Assembly (NCBI RefSeq): GCF_008087665.1
Contig: NZ_CP042912.1
Coordinates: 4,030,001 to 4,094,000 of the forward strand
Direction: 5' to 3'
Source of the DNA: Mariniblastus fucicola
GTDB taxonomy: Bacteria; Planctomycetota; Planctomycetia; Pirellulales; Pirellulaceae
Length of the DNA: 64,000 nt
Shown here: piece by piece, positions 45,152 through 54,144 of the stretch
Layout of the letters: every line of letters starts with the position of its first letter
Position numbering within the stretch: the stretch's first letter is position 1
Notes under the pieces: model-generated
Seen by the model: the letters and a program-made list of their open reading frames with translations, nothing else
Databases searched by the model: none
Told to the model about the DNA's origin: nothing
Made by a program: the position numbers and the translations under genes

Positions 45152-45319
45152 TTACTTACGCAGCTCTGCAATCTCAGCTTTGATCTTCTCAAACTCGTCT
45201 TCGAGCTTTTGAATCTCATCCGGCTCATCCGTTTGAGCTCGGGCATCCTTGAGCAACTTCTGATACTTCTCCTGCTTTTGACGCAGGACTTCCAGACGCT
45301 TTTTAGTTTTCTTGTCCAC
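45152..45319 (-). CDS. 55-residue coiled-coil mini-protein
   Basis: A short gene too small for routine calls. GTG 45319 is preceded in frame by a TGA, and the stop is TAA at 45152. The protein starts MDKKTKKRLEVLRQKQEKYQ (GTG read as Met) and continues as an almost uninterrupted charged helix (LLKDARAQT, then DEIQKLEDEFEKIKAEIAEL). It fits a heptad-like coiled coil with a break at DEP. The composition and reading frame are very unlike chance, and it is on the strand opposite to recQ, convergent with it. No family name can be given; a coiled-coil binding partner is expected. Confidence 0.7.
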   Translation of the reverse strand: MDKKTKKRLEVLRQKQEKYQKLLKDARAQTDEPDEIQKLEDEFEKIKAEIAELRK

Positions 45320-45539
45320 GACGGCAGCTCAACAGTTGGAAATGATCGCTCCCGGCCCAAACGAAACTGGAACCGGGTTGGAAAAACTTGACTAGTGTCG
45401 CGTCAATTCTAATCGTCATCGGCGCAAAACGGCGCTTGGAAAATTGCCGCATGGTCATTCGCACCAAATTTCGGTGCTCAATTGCCACGAATGCCGGAAT
45501 GTCGAAACCGGCGAACCGAAAATCAAGCTCTGACGTACA

Positions 45540-45815
45540 CTAGCGAGGTTTTACTTCACGAGTCTTGCGTTGAAAACCGATCGCAGCAAGCGACTTGTAG
45601 ACTTCTTCCAACGTCTTTTCGCCAAAGTTTGAAATGCTGAGCAACTCAGAGCGAGTCGTATTGAGCAAATCCTTGACGGTAAAGATGCCTTTTTCCTCAA
45701 GGCAATTCGTCGTGCGAACGGTCAATCCGATCTCAGCGGTGCTGAGTTCAAGTTTCTCACGCAAGTCACGAGCTTCTTCTTCAGCAGAGCTAAGCGGAAT
45801 TCTGGTTCTGGCCAT
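45540..45815 (-). CDS. stand-alone RNA polymerase alpha C-terminal-domain-like protein
   Basis: 91 residues. Residues 25-81 match the alpha-CTD of RNA polymerase: IGLTVRTTNCLEEKGIFTVK, DLLNTTRSELLSISNFGEKT and LEEVYKSLAAIGF. The DNA-contact residues known from E. coli alpha (R265, N268, C269, G296, K298, E302) correspond to Arg34, Asn37, Cys38, Gly65, Lys67 and Glu71, and are conserved. There is no N-terminal assembly domain, so it cannot build polymerase itself. It could bind UP-element-like DNA or activators on its own. The start is supported by GGGAGGG eight bases upstream. It is the first of two minus-strand genes, the other being the coiled-coil mini-protein about 220 bases downstream. 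Confidence 0.9.
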   Translation of the reverse strand: MARTRIPLSSAEEEARDLREKLELSTAEIGLTVRTTNCLEEKGIFTVKDLLNTTRSELLSISNFGEKTLEEVYKSLAAIGFQRKTREVKPR

Positions 45816-46071
45816 CTGGGGTCCCTCCCTAAATTCGGATGAAAGAATTCATGAAACTGGAGCGACCACCGGCGACATCGTTGTCGATCGATCTGCATAC
45901 GGGAGATGCGTTTGTCGTCCTTGTTTCAAACTGCGATGGTTATACCATAAGGCAATCGGGCTCAAAGCGGACGGACACAATTTCACCGAGTTTTCCCGAG
46001 CCAACCGCTAGCAAACCATCCACATCAAACCGCGAGCTTCCAGCCCCGCCGCAGGCCCCAACGATCAAATT

Positions 46072-48471
46072 ATGGCAGTCGAAACGCAACAGGAATTACT
46101 TGACGGGCTAAATGAGCCGCAGCGAACCGCCGTCCAACATATCGACGGCCCGATGCTGATTCTGGCTGGACCCGGTAGCGGAAAAACGCGAGTGATCACG
46201 CACCGCATTGCGCATATGATCGCCCAGGGGATTCCTTCGTGGCAAATCGTTGCACTGACATTTACCAACAAAGCCGCTGACGAGATGCGGAACCGATTGA
46301 AGAAACTTTCGCCGGGCAACCTTTCCTGGACCGGAACGTTTCACAGATTCTGTTCCAGACTGCTGCGGCATTACGCGACGCTGGTTGGCTTGCAAGAGAA
46401 TTACTCGATCTACGACATGAAGGACAGCAAGAAAGTCCTGAAGCAGGCGATCGCCAACGCCGAGATCGACGTCAAGCATTTCTCCGCCGACAAAATTGGC
46501 AACGAAGTCAGCAACCTGAAGAACCACGGCGTCTCGGTCGAGCAATTCATACCGCGGCCCGGCAACGTGATGGACAAGATTCTGTCCAAGGTTTACCCGG
46601 AGTATCAGAAACTGTTGCAGATGGCAAACGGCGTCGACTTTGACGATTTGTTGTTGCACTGTGTTGACTTGCTGCGAAACAACCCGGAACTCCGCGAGTC
46701 GCTGGATCTGAAATACACCTACATGATGGTGGACGAGTACCAGGACACGAACCGGGCTCAATACCAATTGATTCGACTGCTGAATCACAACGTGCAGAAT
46801 CTGGCTGTGACGGGCGATCCAGACCAGTCAATTTACGGCTGGCGCGGCGCGAATTTGAACAACATTCTGGACTTTGAAAAGGACTACCCGAAGGTTCAAG
46901 TCGTTCGACTGGAAGAGAACTACCGCAGCACCAAATCGATTCTGCGCGTCGCGGATCAGTTGATTGAAAACAACGTTCGCCGCAAAAAGAAGTCCTTGAT
47001 CACGCAAAACGAGGAAGGGAACGCTGTCAAACTGGTCGCCTTTCCGTCGCCGCAGGACGAAGCCGCCGACGTCGCGGACTCGATCGCGCTGGCGATTCAG
47101 AAAGGAAAACGTCGCGCGAAAGATTTCGCAATCCTGTACCGCACGAACTGGTTGTCTCGTTCGTTTGAGCATACGTTGCGTCAATGCGGCGTACCGTATC
47201 AGGTTCTCAACGGGCACGAGTTCTATCAGCGTAAAGAAATCAAAGACATCATTGCTTACCTTCATTTGCTGAACAATCCTGACGACAGCGTGGCCTTTGA
47301 GCGAGTCGTCAATGTGCCGTCGCGGAAAATCGGCAAGGTCACGTTGACTCGACTGCAACGCCACGCCCGCGAGAATTCGGTCTCGATGTTGGCGGCAGCT
47401 CGCGACTGCGAACAGAATGACACGATCAAGAAAGCGGTTGGCAATCGAATTCTGAGCTTTGTCGAGCTGATCGATCGGCTGTCCAAACAGGTCGGCGATG
47501 AAGTCGAGCCAGTGATCCGCAACGTCTTGGCCGAAACGGGATACCGCGACTGGTTGACCGAAGACGGCAGCGAGGAAGCATACGAACGGGCGGGCAACGT
47601 TGATGAACTGGTTGTCGCGGCTCAGGAATTCGACAACGAACATCCGGAAGACGGCGGCCTGGGACGATATCTGGAACAGGCGGCTCTGGTTTCCGACACC
47701 GACGTGTGGGAATCCGATGCGGATTACGTGACGATGATGACGATGCACGCCGCCAAGGGACTTGAGTTTCCTTGCGTGTACATTGTCGGTCTGGAAGACG
47801 GGATTTTGCCTCATGAGCGAAGCACCGGCAACGATGATGAAGTCGAGGAAGAGCGTCGGTTGCTGTTCGTGGGCATCACGCGGGCTGAGAAAGAGCTGCA
47901 ATTTTCTCGCTGCCTGAACCGTTTTCGTCGAGGGAGCTATTGGCCTGCGATTCCCAGCCGTTTCCTGATGGAGTTGCCTCGCGATGAGATGGAAATCTTC
48001 GGCGCCCAGCACCAACAGGCTGGTATGACGGCAGAAGATTTGCAACGGACCATCGATGCGATGGATATCTCAAACGAGACCCATTACGAGGACCTTCCGG
48101 CGATCGACATCAATCTCAGCGACGCGGCGAACGCAGCAACCGGCGGTACGCTGTTCGCAACCGAGGCTGAAGATGAATCGGACAGGGACAGCAGTGACGC
48201 CGATGTACAGGTGCCGAAGACAAAGCCATCATTGTCCAACATGATGACGGGCGCTGAACTTGCAAAACAACACGCGGCAAATCCGGCTGATCGCCTGACG
48301 CCCGAAAAATGCGAAGTCGGCCTGGAGGTCGAGCATGTGGAATACGGGATCGGCAAAATCATCGCCATGACCGGCGCGGAACGTAAGCTGACTGCCACAA
48401 TTAACTTTCCCAAGGTCGGCAACAAACGCATCCGACTGGCGTTCAGCAATCTGCGTCTGCCAAAGAACTAG
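46072..48471 (+). CDS. pcrA: UvrD/PcrA/Rep-family DNA helicase
   Basis: 799 residues. Superfamily-1A 3'-5' helicase with all motifs: Q-motif LNEPQRTAVQHIDGPMLILA, Walker A GPGSGKTRVI, ALTFTNKAADEMRNR, TGTFHRFCSRLLRHY, VDEYQDTNRAQYQLIR, VTGDPDQSIYGWRGA, LEENYRSTKSILRVAD, TMHAAKGLEFPCVYIVGLED and LFVGITRAEKEL. The C-terminal tail (about 745-799, EVGLEVEHVEYGIGKIIAMT) is the Tudor-like PcrA/UvrD fold that binds RNA polymerase. It works in nucleotide excision and replication conflict repair. The ATG 46072 begins directly at the family N-terminus. The uvrD/pcrA distinction is by the long tail and is not certain. Confidence 0.96.
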   Translation: MAVETQQELLDGLNEPQRTAVQHIDGPMLILAGPGSGKTRVITHRIAHMIAQGIPSWQIVALTFTNKAADEMRNRLKKLSPGNLSWTGTFHRFCSRLLRHYATLVGLQENYSIYDMKDSKKVLKQAIANAEIDVKHFSADKIGNEVSNLKNHGVSVEQFIPRPGNVMDKILSKVYPEYQKLLQMANGVDFDDLLLHCVDLLRNNPELRESLDLKYTYMMVDEYQDTNRAQYQLIRLLNHNVQNLAVTGDPDQSIYGWRGANLNNILDFEKDYPKVQVVRLEENYRSTKSILRVADQLIENNVRRKKKSLITQNEEGNAVKLVAFPSPQDEAADVADSIALAIQKGKRRAKDFAILYRTNWLSRSFEHTLRQCGVPYQVLNGHEFYQRKEIKDIIAYLHLLNNPDDSVAFERVVNVPSRKIGKVTLTRLQRHARENSVSMLAAARDCEQNDTIKKAVGNRILSFVELIDRLSKQVGDEVEPVIRNVLAETGYRDWLTEDGSEEAYERAGNVDELVVAAQEFDNEHPEDGGLGRYLEQAALVSDTDVWESDADYVTMMTMHAAKGLEFPCVYIVGLEDGILPHERSTGNDDEVEEERRLLFVGITRAEKELQFSRCLNRFRRGSYWPAIPSRFLMELPRDEMEIFGAQHQQAGMTAEDLQRTIDAMDISNETHYEDLPAIDINLSDAANAATGGTLFATEAEDESDRDSSDADVQVPKTKPSLSNMMTGAELAKQHAANPADRLTPEKCEVGLEVEHVEYGIGKIIAMTGAERKLTATINFPKVGNKRIRLAFSNLRLPKN

Positions 48472-48590
48472 GCATGTTTGACAAATTGACTTTCATGTCG
48501 TCAACGCGGCCAAACATGAGCGGCAGCTCCCTGCGCGACAATGCTGCGCTGCCAGAATTTGACACACGGCAGATGTGGATAGGTAGCAAG

Positions 48591-48998
48591 CTACTGATTT
48601 TGGTCAGCCAGTTGTGAAAGCACGATCATCGCGTCGGCAGATCGTTCGGCTGGCACGAAAATGTGGTCGTGATAGAAGCCGGCGACAACGTTCGCGCTAA
48701 TGCCTTCTTGCGAGAACGCCGTTGCAATCGCAGCGGTCAAGCCAACCGCATGTAAGTCCGAATGGACAGTCAGGCCGATCCGCCGGAACTCACCGTCGTA
48801 CGTATCACCGGAGGCATTTGCCATCTCTTTGCGAACGATGAGCGTCAAACCTTCGACTTCAGCCACCGAAGCGATCGGCTCAAGCTCTACGCCGTCACCA
48901 TAGACGGCCGTCGGTCGCGACACGAACACATAGCACTCGGGATCGAGAACCGGAGCCAAGGTCGCGAGCAACGTAGCGAGATCAGAAATACCGTTCAT
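48591..48998 (-). CDS. ACT-domain protein (ACT_7/CASTOR-like)
   Basis: 135 residues with two ACT-like halves (GISDLATLLATLAPVLDPEC; FRRIGLTVHSDLHAVGLTAA and IATAFSQEGISANVVAGFYH). This resembles the small family of proteins with tandem ACT domains known from aspartokinase-like regulators (PF13840). ACT domains bind amino acids. It may be a free-standing sensor or modulator of an unlinked enzyme. ATG 48998 begins the family start (MNGISDLATLLA). It converges with pcrA (119 bases between stops). A lipoprotein gene lies upstream on the same strand. Confidence 0.8.
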   Translation of the reverse strand: MNGISDLATLLATLAPVLDPECYVFVSRPTAVYGDGVELEPIASVAEVEGLTLIVRKEMANASGDTYDGEFRRIGLTVHSDLHAVGLTAAIATAFSQEGISANVVAGFYHDHIFVPAERSADAMIVLSQLADQNQ

Positions 48999-49049
48999 GT
49001 GAGCTTTAAACTGCAACGCAACAGTGCACATCGTGTCGAAGCAAATCGG

Positions 49050-49583
49050 CTATTCAGACTCTTCCGGTTTTGGCTTTGTAGCCACGATCGCGGTTTGACA
49101 TTCGCCTTCTCCGGCCTTCGAACCGCCTCGCATACTGGTGACAGAAAACGTTTCACCGTTCTCGCGGACGCCAGAAACTTTGGCACTCGATTCGTCGTTG
49201 TGTTTACCAACGGTTGGCGTAAACCCATGATCGGCTAACGCTTTTTCGTAGAACTCGACGACTTCCAACGTCGTCCCTTTGGCGATGATCGTCGCGATTG
49301 CTTCCGGACCACGCCTCTTGGTCGGCTTTGAGAAATCCATACCGCTTTTGTATCGAGCTCCGGGCATCATCGGCATGTCGAACGGTAGCTTGGCGACGGG
49401 TTCGGTCTCGGGTTCGGCTTCGGTCTCGGGCTCAGCAACCGGCACGTCCTCATCCTCGTGAGTTTTACTACTGGACCCCATCGAGCTTGTAGGATTCTGG
49501 TCCGAGGGAGCTTGTTTCCCTGATTGCTCGGCGCCACAGCCCATCAACAACATCATCGACGACAGCAAAATTAATTTACGCAT
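49050..49583 (-). CDS. putative lipoprotein, unknown function
   Basis: 177 residues. A type II signal peptide (MRKLILLSSMMLLMGCGAEQ) ends at a lipobox LMGC, so the protein is probably lipid-anchored. A low-complexity linker follows, rich in Pro, Glu, Thr and Val (EPETEAEPETEPVAK). The C-terminal globular part (about 75-165) reads LPFDMPMMPGARYKSGMDFS, then TLEVVEFYEKALADHGF and EGECQTAIVATK. The segment FYEKALADHGF recalls small periplasmic repeat domains, but no family is certain. ATG 49583 with AGGG upstream is chosen over TTG 49598. Confidence 0.75.
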   Translation of the reverse strand: MRKLILLSSMMLLMGCGAEQSGKQAPSDQNPTSSMGSSSKTHEDEDVPVAEPETEAEPETEPVAKLPFDMPMMPGARYKSGMDFSKPTKRRGPEAIATIIAKGTTLEVVEFYEKALADHGFTPTVGKHNDESSAKVSGVRENGETFSVTSMRGGSKAGEGECQTAIVATKPKPEESE

Positions 49584-49809
49584 GTTAGCCCTGTTCAAAT
49601 GTTCGATTGAAGTTGCCGCACGGAGAATGCTCGACTTGGAAGATTCGAATTGAGCACGCAGCTGCGACGACGCTGAAGTCTACCACTTCGATGCCTGCGG
49701 ACCAAACTACACAACGAATACATCGCGGCTTGGACGGAAATAAAGTCTGACACCGTAGCGAAGCCCACGTGAACAGCGAAGAATTTTCGCAAAACCATGG
49801 TGATTAAAC

Positions 49810-50232
49810 TCACTCAGCTGGACCAATGATCCAGCACGAATCATGTTTTCGCATCCCGATATGCCCGTAGTATTCACGAGCCGCCGGGGCTGCTAACAGG
49901 ATTAGCGTCGTCGCCAGCCCAGCCGCCGAATGCGTCCGCTCGATCAGCCGCTTTCCAATTCCGCGTCGCTGAAAGGCTTCATCGACCGCCAGATCAGAAA
50001 GATACGTGCAGTAGTGAAAGTCAGTAATTGCACGGGAAACTCCCACAAGCAAGCCTTCGGTGTCACGGGCCGTTACGACAACGTTCGCGTTGCGAAGCAT
50101 GCCCTCGATTCGTTCGATGTCTTCGACAGGCCTACGCTGAGACAACGTAGAGCGCTGCAGGACGTCAATAAACTCCGAAGCCTGCAACTCAGGTTCGATA
50201 TCAAGAACGGTATACAAGAGAAAACGCCTCAA
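49810..50232 (-). CDS. GNAT-family N-acetyltransferase
   Basis: 140 residues. GNAT core signs: [40 protein letters not shown] and [20 protein letters not shown]. The pyrophosphate-binding loop [13 protein letters not shown] is intact and the C-terminal [10 protein letters not shown] closes the fold. The substrate is unknown. The first start is TTG 50232 with no clear ribosome site. A minus-strand gene (DUF2293) lies 138 bases upstream in transcription and may or may not share a transcript. Confidence 0.85.
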   Translation of the reverse strand: MRRFLLYTVLDIEPELQASEFIDVLQRSTLSQRRPVEDIERIEGMLRNANVVVTARDTEGLLVGVSRAITDFHYCTYLSDLAVDEAFQRRGIGKRLIERTHSAAGLATTLILLAAPAAREYYGHIGMRKHDSCWIIGPAE

Positions 50233-50370
50233 TCACAACAATGGAAAGTTCGAGTCACGATCAGCGAACAAACGAGCCCGATTGCGGACAATTCTAGCGA
50301 CGCCAGGCCGCGCGGCCAAACATCAAAGCAGAACCGAAAGCGAAAGTCGCTTCAGACTTGCGTTTTCAAT

Positions 50371-51066
50371 TCAACCTCGTGGCGATCCAGTATCTGCAAC
50401 CGCTCGGGCGAGAGGGCATTTTTCAAAGTCTACAATTTCTCCGGTACGGTACTTGCGTAAGACTGCTTTGGATTCTTCCGCCAACATCCGACGGACTTCG
50501 CGGCGCTTTCCTTTGACTCGCGGGATCGACATATGATCGTAAGCGGTCGTTTGATGACGCATCCAGGCGATAACCGCTGAGGCAGCCCGACGCTCGATCG
50601 GGATACGCTGCGTTCGGGCTACCGTTCCGCTGCCGACAGGAGTCGCGTGCTCGCTGACGGCGTTCGCCAACTGAGCGGCCAACGTCGAATACCGGTCGTC
50701 AAAATCCAGAAACTTCAAGATCGCCGCTGTGAAGTCTTCCACGTATTCGGCCTGTTTTTTTTCGCGACGCTTCGCTGCAGAAGCCTGCTTTTTGGCGTAC
50801 GCATCGGTGCTCCGTTCGGCTTCAAATTCGGCTTTGACTTCGGCGATTCGCTCTTTCAGCGCCCACACGCCAAGCGAAAAAACTCGGCGGCCTTTCTTCT
50901 CCTTCATCGTCCAGCTTGGCCCGCGGGACTTCACGCGACGAGTCACACCAGCGTCCCCCGGTGGCAGCAACTCCCAATTTTTGGGCACGTTGAGGACTTT
51001 CCCGTCGTCGGTTCGAACGGTAAACGGCTTGGGGCCAGGAGAGACGATACGGGTTTCAGTTGGCAT
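50371..51066 (-). CDS. DUF2293 domain protein
   Basis: 231 residues. The central and C-terminal part has the DUF2293 signature: ATPVGSGTVARTQRIPIERR, AAVIAWMRHQTTAYDHMSIP then RVKGKRREVRRMLAEESKAV. The N-terminal half reads FTVRTDDGKVLNVPKNWELL, then SRGPSWTMKEKKGRRVFSLG and a charged helical linker. DUF2293 is common in Gram-negative bacteria and its function is not known; the basic composition suggests nucleic acid binding. ATG 51066 is used; an open frame further upstream (to 51156) would overlap a divergent gene's promoter region. The divergent tandem-GGDEF gene begins 105 bases away. Confidence 0.75.
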   Translation of the reverse strand: MPTETRIVSPGPKPFTVRTDDGKVLNVPKNWELLPPGDAGVTRRVKSRGPSWTMKEKKGRRVFSLGVWALKERIAEVKAEFEAERSTDAYAKKQASAAKRREKKQAEYVEDFTAAILKFLDFDDRYSTLAAQLANAVSEHATPVGSGTVARTQRIPIERRAASAVIAWMRHQTTAYDHMSIPRVKGKRREVRRMLAEESKAVLRKYRTGEIVDFEKCPLARAVADTGSPRG

Positions 51067-51171
51067 GGTTGCGGCAGGCTTCGTGATACAAATTTCGGTT
51101 CGCGATTTCCCACGATTATCCAGATTGAAACGATTTGCCAAGTCCTCACCGGGCATCGTGTACTAGAGTTT

Positions 51172-52560
51172 ATGAAACCAGCAAGTTTCGGATTTAAGAT
51201 GGCCCATTCGATAAATCTGCAAACGCCGCAAGTCGCGACGCTCAACGTCTGCGATTTCGCCTCGTTTCAATCTCTTCAATCAGCAATCAACTCGGCCACC
51301 GATCCGGTGTTGCTCGTCGCGTCCGCCTCGGAGTTGCCGGAAGTCCTCGCTCTGCTCAGGGACCGCGATGACGTTTGCTTACAGGACGATCCTGAGTCGT
51401 TGAAGAGTTTTCGGCAAGACCGTTTGGCTCGAATGAAACATTTGACACGGCCCGGAAAAGACTGCGTAGACCCGCTGACTCAAGTCCACAACCGTCAAAC
51501 GTTTGTGCACTTCCTGAGAGACATGGCGGGAATGGCATCGATCGAGCATCCTGTTTCGCTACTGATGTGCGACGTCGATCATTTCAAGAAAACGAACGAC
51601 GAAAATGGCCACGCCGCAGGCGATGAAGTGCTTTGCGAGCTCGCCAATTGTCTCCAACAAGCGACCGGAGACAGAGGATCGGTTGGACGGATGGGAGGTG
51701 ACGAGTTCGGAATCGTTTCCGACTGCAGCAATGACGAAGCCAAGACATTGGCAGAAAACCTGAGGCTTGCAGCGGACAAAATTCGGGTCGCGTCGGGCGC
51801 TACGACAACGCTGAGCATCGGGATCGCGTCTGCCCAACAACCGCAGCGGGGAAGTGAGTTGCTGGAGCGTGCGACGAAGGCGTTGTATGCTGCCAAGTCC
51901 AAGGGCCGGAATCGTTGGTTCTGCATTGGCGATTTGGAGACTCAGTCAAAAGTTGAAGGGAATGACATTGAAGTCGCTGGGCTGGAGAACATGGCGAGGG
52001 TGCTGGTGGAACGGGTGGCGAATGTGATTACGTCGCGAAGCCGAAAATTGCTCCACGACGCGCGCGAGGAGGCTTTGATCGACGGGCTGACTGGCTGTTT
52101 CAATCGGCGCTACCTCGATCGCAGGCTCAAAGCAGAGTTTGATGAGCGAGGGGACAGTCCGCTGAGCGTAGCGTTTTTGGACCTGGACTACTTTGGACAC
52201 GTGAACAAGGAACATGGCTGGAGCACAGGCGACAAGCTTTTGATCGAGGTCTGCGAATTGATTCGGCAGCAGGTACGCAAGGAAGATTGGTTGGGACGAT
52301 ACGGCGGCGAAGAGTTTTGCATTGTGATGCCGACAACCAATGCTGTTGAATGCGAGATCGTGTTGAATCGAATTCGCGAGAAGGTGGCGTCAAGCGATTT
52401 TCGATCCGCGAGATCTGAGCCGGTGACGATGACGGTCAGTATCGGAGCAACGAGTGCTTGCGAGAACGACAGGGACTACTCGGAGATGCTCGAACGGGCC
52501 AGCGAGATGGCTTTGCTGGCGAAACGAAGCGGCAGGAACCAGGTTTGTGTCGGGAAGTAG
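51172..52560 (+). CDS. tandem GGDEF-domain protein (diguanylate cyclase-like)
   Basis: 462 residues, no transmembrane segment and no other known domain. Residues about 10-90 are an unassigned N-terminal part. Then come two complete GGDEF domains. The first (about 98-255) has LMCDVDHFKKTNDENGHAAG, the GGDEF signature RMGGDEFG and SIGIAS. The second (about 295-460) has FLDLDYFGHVNKEHGWSTG, GRYGGEEFC and SIGATS. Both keep the catalytic loop residues and the D-x-D metal site. A single polypeptide could therefore form an intramolecular active dimer making cyclic di-GMP. ATG 51172 or the internal ATG 51199 is the start. The longer open frame reaching back to 50647 would run antisense through the DUF2293 gene and is rejected. 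Confidence 0.88.
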   Translation: MKPASFGFKMAHSINLQTPQVATLNVCDFASFQSLQSAINSATDPVLLVASASELPEVLALLRDRDDVCLQDDPESLKSFRQDRLARMKHLTRPGKDCVDPLTQVHNRQTFVHFLRDMAGMASIEHPVSLLMCDVDHFKKTNDENGHAAGDEVLCELANCLQQATGDRGSVGRMGGDEFGIVSDCSNDEAKTLAENLRLAADKIRVASGATTTLSIGIASAQQPQRGSELLERATKALYAAKSKGRNRWFCIGDLETQSKVEGNDIEVAGLENMARVLVERVANVITSRSRKLLHDAREEALIDGLTGCFNRRYLDRRLKAEFDERGDSPLSVAFLDLDYFGHVNKEHGWSTGDKLLIEVCELIRQQVRKEDWLGRYGGEEFCIVMPTTNAVECEIVLNRIREKVASSDFRSARSEPVTMTVSIGATSACENDRDYSEMLERASEMALLAKRSGRNQVCVGK

Positions 52561-52596
52561 ACGCCTTTTCCGGCTGGCAACTTCATTCGCAGAGGC

Positions 52597-52673
52597 GAGT
52601 CTGTCTCAGACTCACAACGTCTTGGGACAGGTCGTCGTTAAACGACGCAAACGTCAGTCTGGAACAGACTGAC
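52597..52673. repeat. triple hairpin element (REP-like) between convergent genes
   Basis: Three near-consecutive perfect inverted repeats: GAGTCTG-TCT-CAGACTC (52597-52613), CGTCG-TTAAA-CGACG (52633-52647) and GTCAGTCTG-GAA-CAGACTGAC (52653-52673). The first and third share the arm core AGTCTG/CAGACT. The element fills the gap after the GGDEF stop. It may be an extragenic palindromic repeat or a double terminator, though there is no T-run. Confidence 0.65.
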
Positions 52674-52682
52674 CTATTTGGC

Positions 52683-53093
52683 CTACCAGGTTCGCCAATT
52701 GTAGGCGTTGCCACGCAAGCCGATGTCGCCTGAAGGGATGCCAAGGTTCTGAAAATGGCTCTGGTGAAATCCGCCGATGTATCGCGAATCGACTTCCACG
52801 GGATCGCGGTACTTGCGAGTCATCTTACCGTCGAGAATGCGAGAGATCACTGGATTACGGCTATCGGCGTAGTACGAATCGGCCGGAAACACGGTCGGTC
52901 CGGATCGATCCTGAGGCACGTAAGTTCCAACATGGCCAGCCGGCTTTACGAAAATCGGAGGCGCAACATTCGGTTGCCGAGCCGCGGTGTTCTGAGTGAA
53001 ACGGCCGCGGAAAAGCTGAGCTTCACAGTCATTCGAACTGAAAACGCCAAAGCAGATAATTCCCAGAAGCGTGGTGGCCAAAGTTCGCATCAT
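52683..53093 (-). CDS. small secreted protein, unknown function
   Basis: 136 residues. The signal peptide (MMRTLATTLLGIICFGVFSS then NDCEAQLFRG) has a probable cleavage near CEA/QLF. The mature part is Pro/Gly/Arg-rich with APPIFVKPAGHVGTYVPQD, then VISRILDGKMTRKYRDP and a C-terminal FHQSHFQNLGIPSGDIGLRG. No domain is recognised. The first Met of MMRTL (53093) is preferred to an earlier frame start at 53123. It converges with the GGDEF gene across the triple hairpin. Confidence 0.7.
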   Translation of the reverse strand: MMRTLATTLLGIICFGVFSSNDCEAQLFRGRFTQNTAARQPNVAPPIFVKPAGHVGTYVPQDRSGPTVFPADSYYADSRNPVISRILDGKMTRKYRDPVEVDSRYIGGFHQSHFQNLGIPSGDIGLRGNAYNWRTW

Positions 53094-53259
53094 TGATCTC
53101 CCGAAACCGAAAAGTGTGTTCACACAAAATGGTTTCGGAAATGAGAAGCATGCGGGGGCAGTTTATGCCCACGAAGCGTTTCAACTCAGACAAGCAGATC
53201 TGGCAGAGTTAGCAGACTCAACCGATCGCACGGAACGTCTACTACAACCGCCAAGCAAA

Positions 53260-53314
53260 CAAAAGCGGCCTGCACGCCTTTCACGCCGTCGCCGCGTGAA
53301 AGATTCGCCAGGCC
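53260..53314 (-). terminator. nested hairpin terminator for the WecG/TagA operon
   Basis: An inner nine-pair stem CTTTCACGC (53278-53286) with GCGTGAAAG (53294-53302) sits inside an outer GGCCTG (53267-53272)/CAGGCC (53309-53314) stem. On the minus strand the stem is followed by CTTTTGTTTG. It lies just after the stop of the transferase gene. Confidence 0.7.
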
Positions 53315-53337
53315 TTGAACAGTCGCCAACAATCGTT

Positions 53338-54144
53338 CTAGCCGTACAGCACTTCCGATGTCGGCGTTTCGGTCGCTTGCGGATCGAACTTTCGCAAGCC
53401 CAGCTTCTGCAACGCGACCAGCGAAACGTAATATGGATTGAGCACCATGTAGCGATGAAACAACCGACGCGGCTCTTTCGTAAACCGGAACAACCACTCC
53501 AAACCGTACTTCTGCATAATCGGAGGCGCCTGAGCCAGTTGTCCGGCGTGAAAGTTGAATGCGGCTCCAACGGCCAGGACAGGCATCTTCAAATCGCCTT
53601 TAAATTCGTACGCCCAGACCTCCTGTCGCGGACAACCGAGGCCAACCATTGTGATCGCGGCACCGCTGGCGTTAATCGTTTCGATGATTTCCTGTTTCTC
53701 TTCCGCTGATACGGTACGGAATTTGGACGGAAGCACGCCCGCAATTTTTAGGTCGGGATACTTCTTCAACAGGTTCGCTGAAAGGTCGTCCAGCAATTCC
53801 TGCTTGCCGCCGAACAGGAAAATCGATATTCCTTCTTCAGCCGCCGCCTTGCACGTTTCCAGCATCAGGTTCGGACCGTAAACGCGGTCTTTCAGTTTGG
53901 TCCCGTGAATCATGTTCAATGCCCAGCGAACAGGCTGACCATCGGGGACGACCAACTCCAGCTGGTTCAAGCGATGACGATGAACGTTGTCCATCACGCC
54001 AGTCATTACGCCGTGCACGGCGAGCGCCGAAACTCCCAACGGTGTCCGATTTTTGGCTGCGTCAACGATTCTCGATGTTGCGGCCTCGTAGTCCACAGCA
54101 TGAATGTTCACGCCAACGAGATTGTGCTTTCCACGCTCGATCAT
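53338..54144 (-). CDS. WecG/TagA/CpsF-family glycosyltransferase
   Basis: 268 residues. GT26 fold with family signs: [78 protein letters not shown] and [20 protein letters not shown]. The motif [11 protein letters not shown] carries the catalytic Asp, and AFNFHAGQ holds the C-terminal binding loop. Members add ManNAc or similar sugars to undecaprenyl-linked intermediates of capsule, teichoic acid or ECA. The start ATG at 54144 overlaps the TGA of the epimerase gene by ATGA, so the two are translationally coupled. Confidence 0.92.
   Translation of the reverse strand: MIERGKHNLVGVNIHAVDYEAATSRIVDAAKNRTPLGVSALAVHGVMTGVMDNVHRHRLNQLELVVPDGQPVRWALNMIHGTKLKDRVYGPNLMLETCKAAAEEGISIFLFGGKQELLDDLSANLLKKYPDLKIAGVLPSKFRTVSAEEKQEIIETINASGAAITMVGLGCPRQEVWAYEFKGDLKMPVLAVGAAFNFHAGQLAQAPPIMQKYGLEWLFRFTKEPRRLFHRYMVLNPYYVSLVALQKLGLRKFDPQATETPTSEVLYG

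Noticed and set aside
46828-48045. 405-codon minus-strand open frame inside pcrA
   Set aside because: Antisense shadow of a gene with all helicase motifs; no recognisable domain.
50647-51171. Long N-terminal extension of the tandem-GGDEF frame
   Set aside because: It lies antisense to the DUF2293 gene and has no domain; the protein starts at 51172 or 51199.
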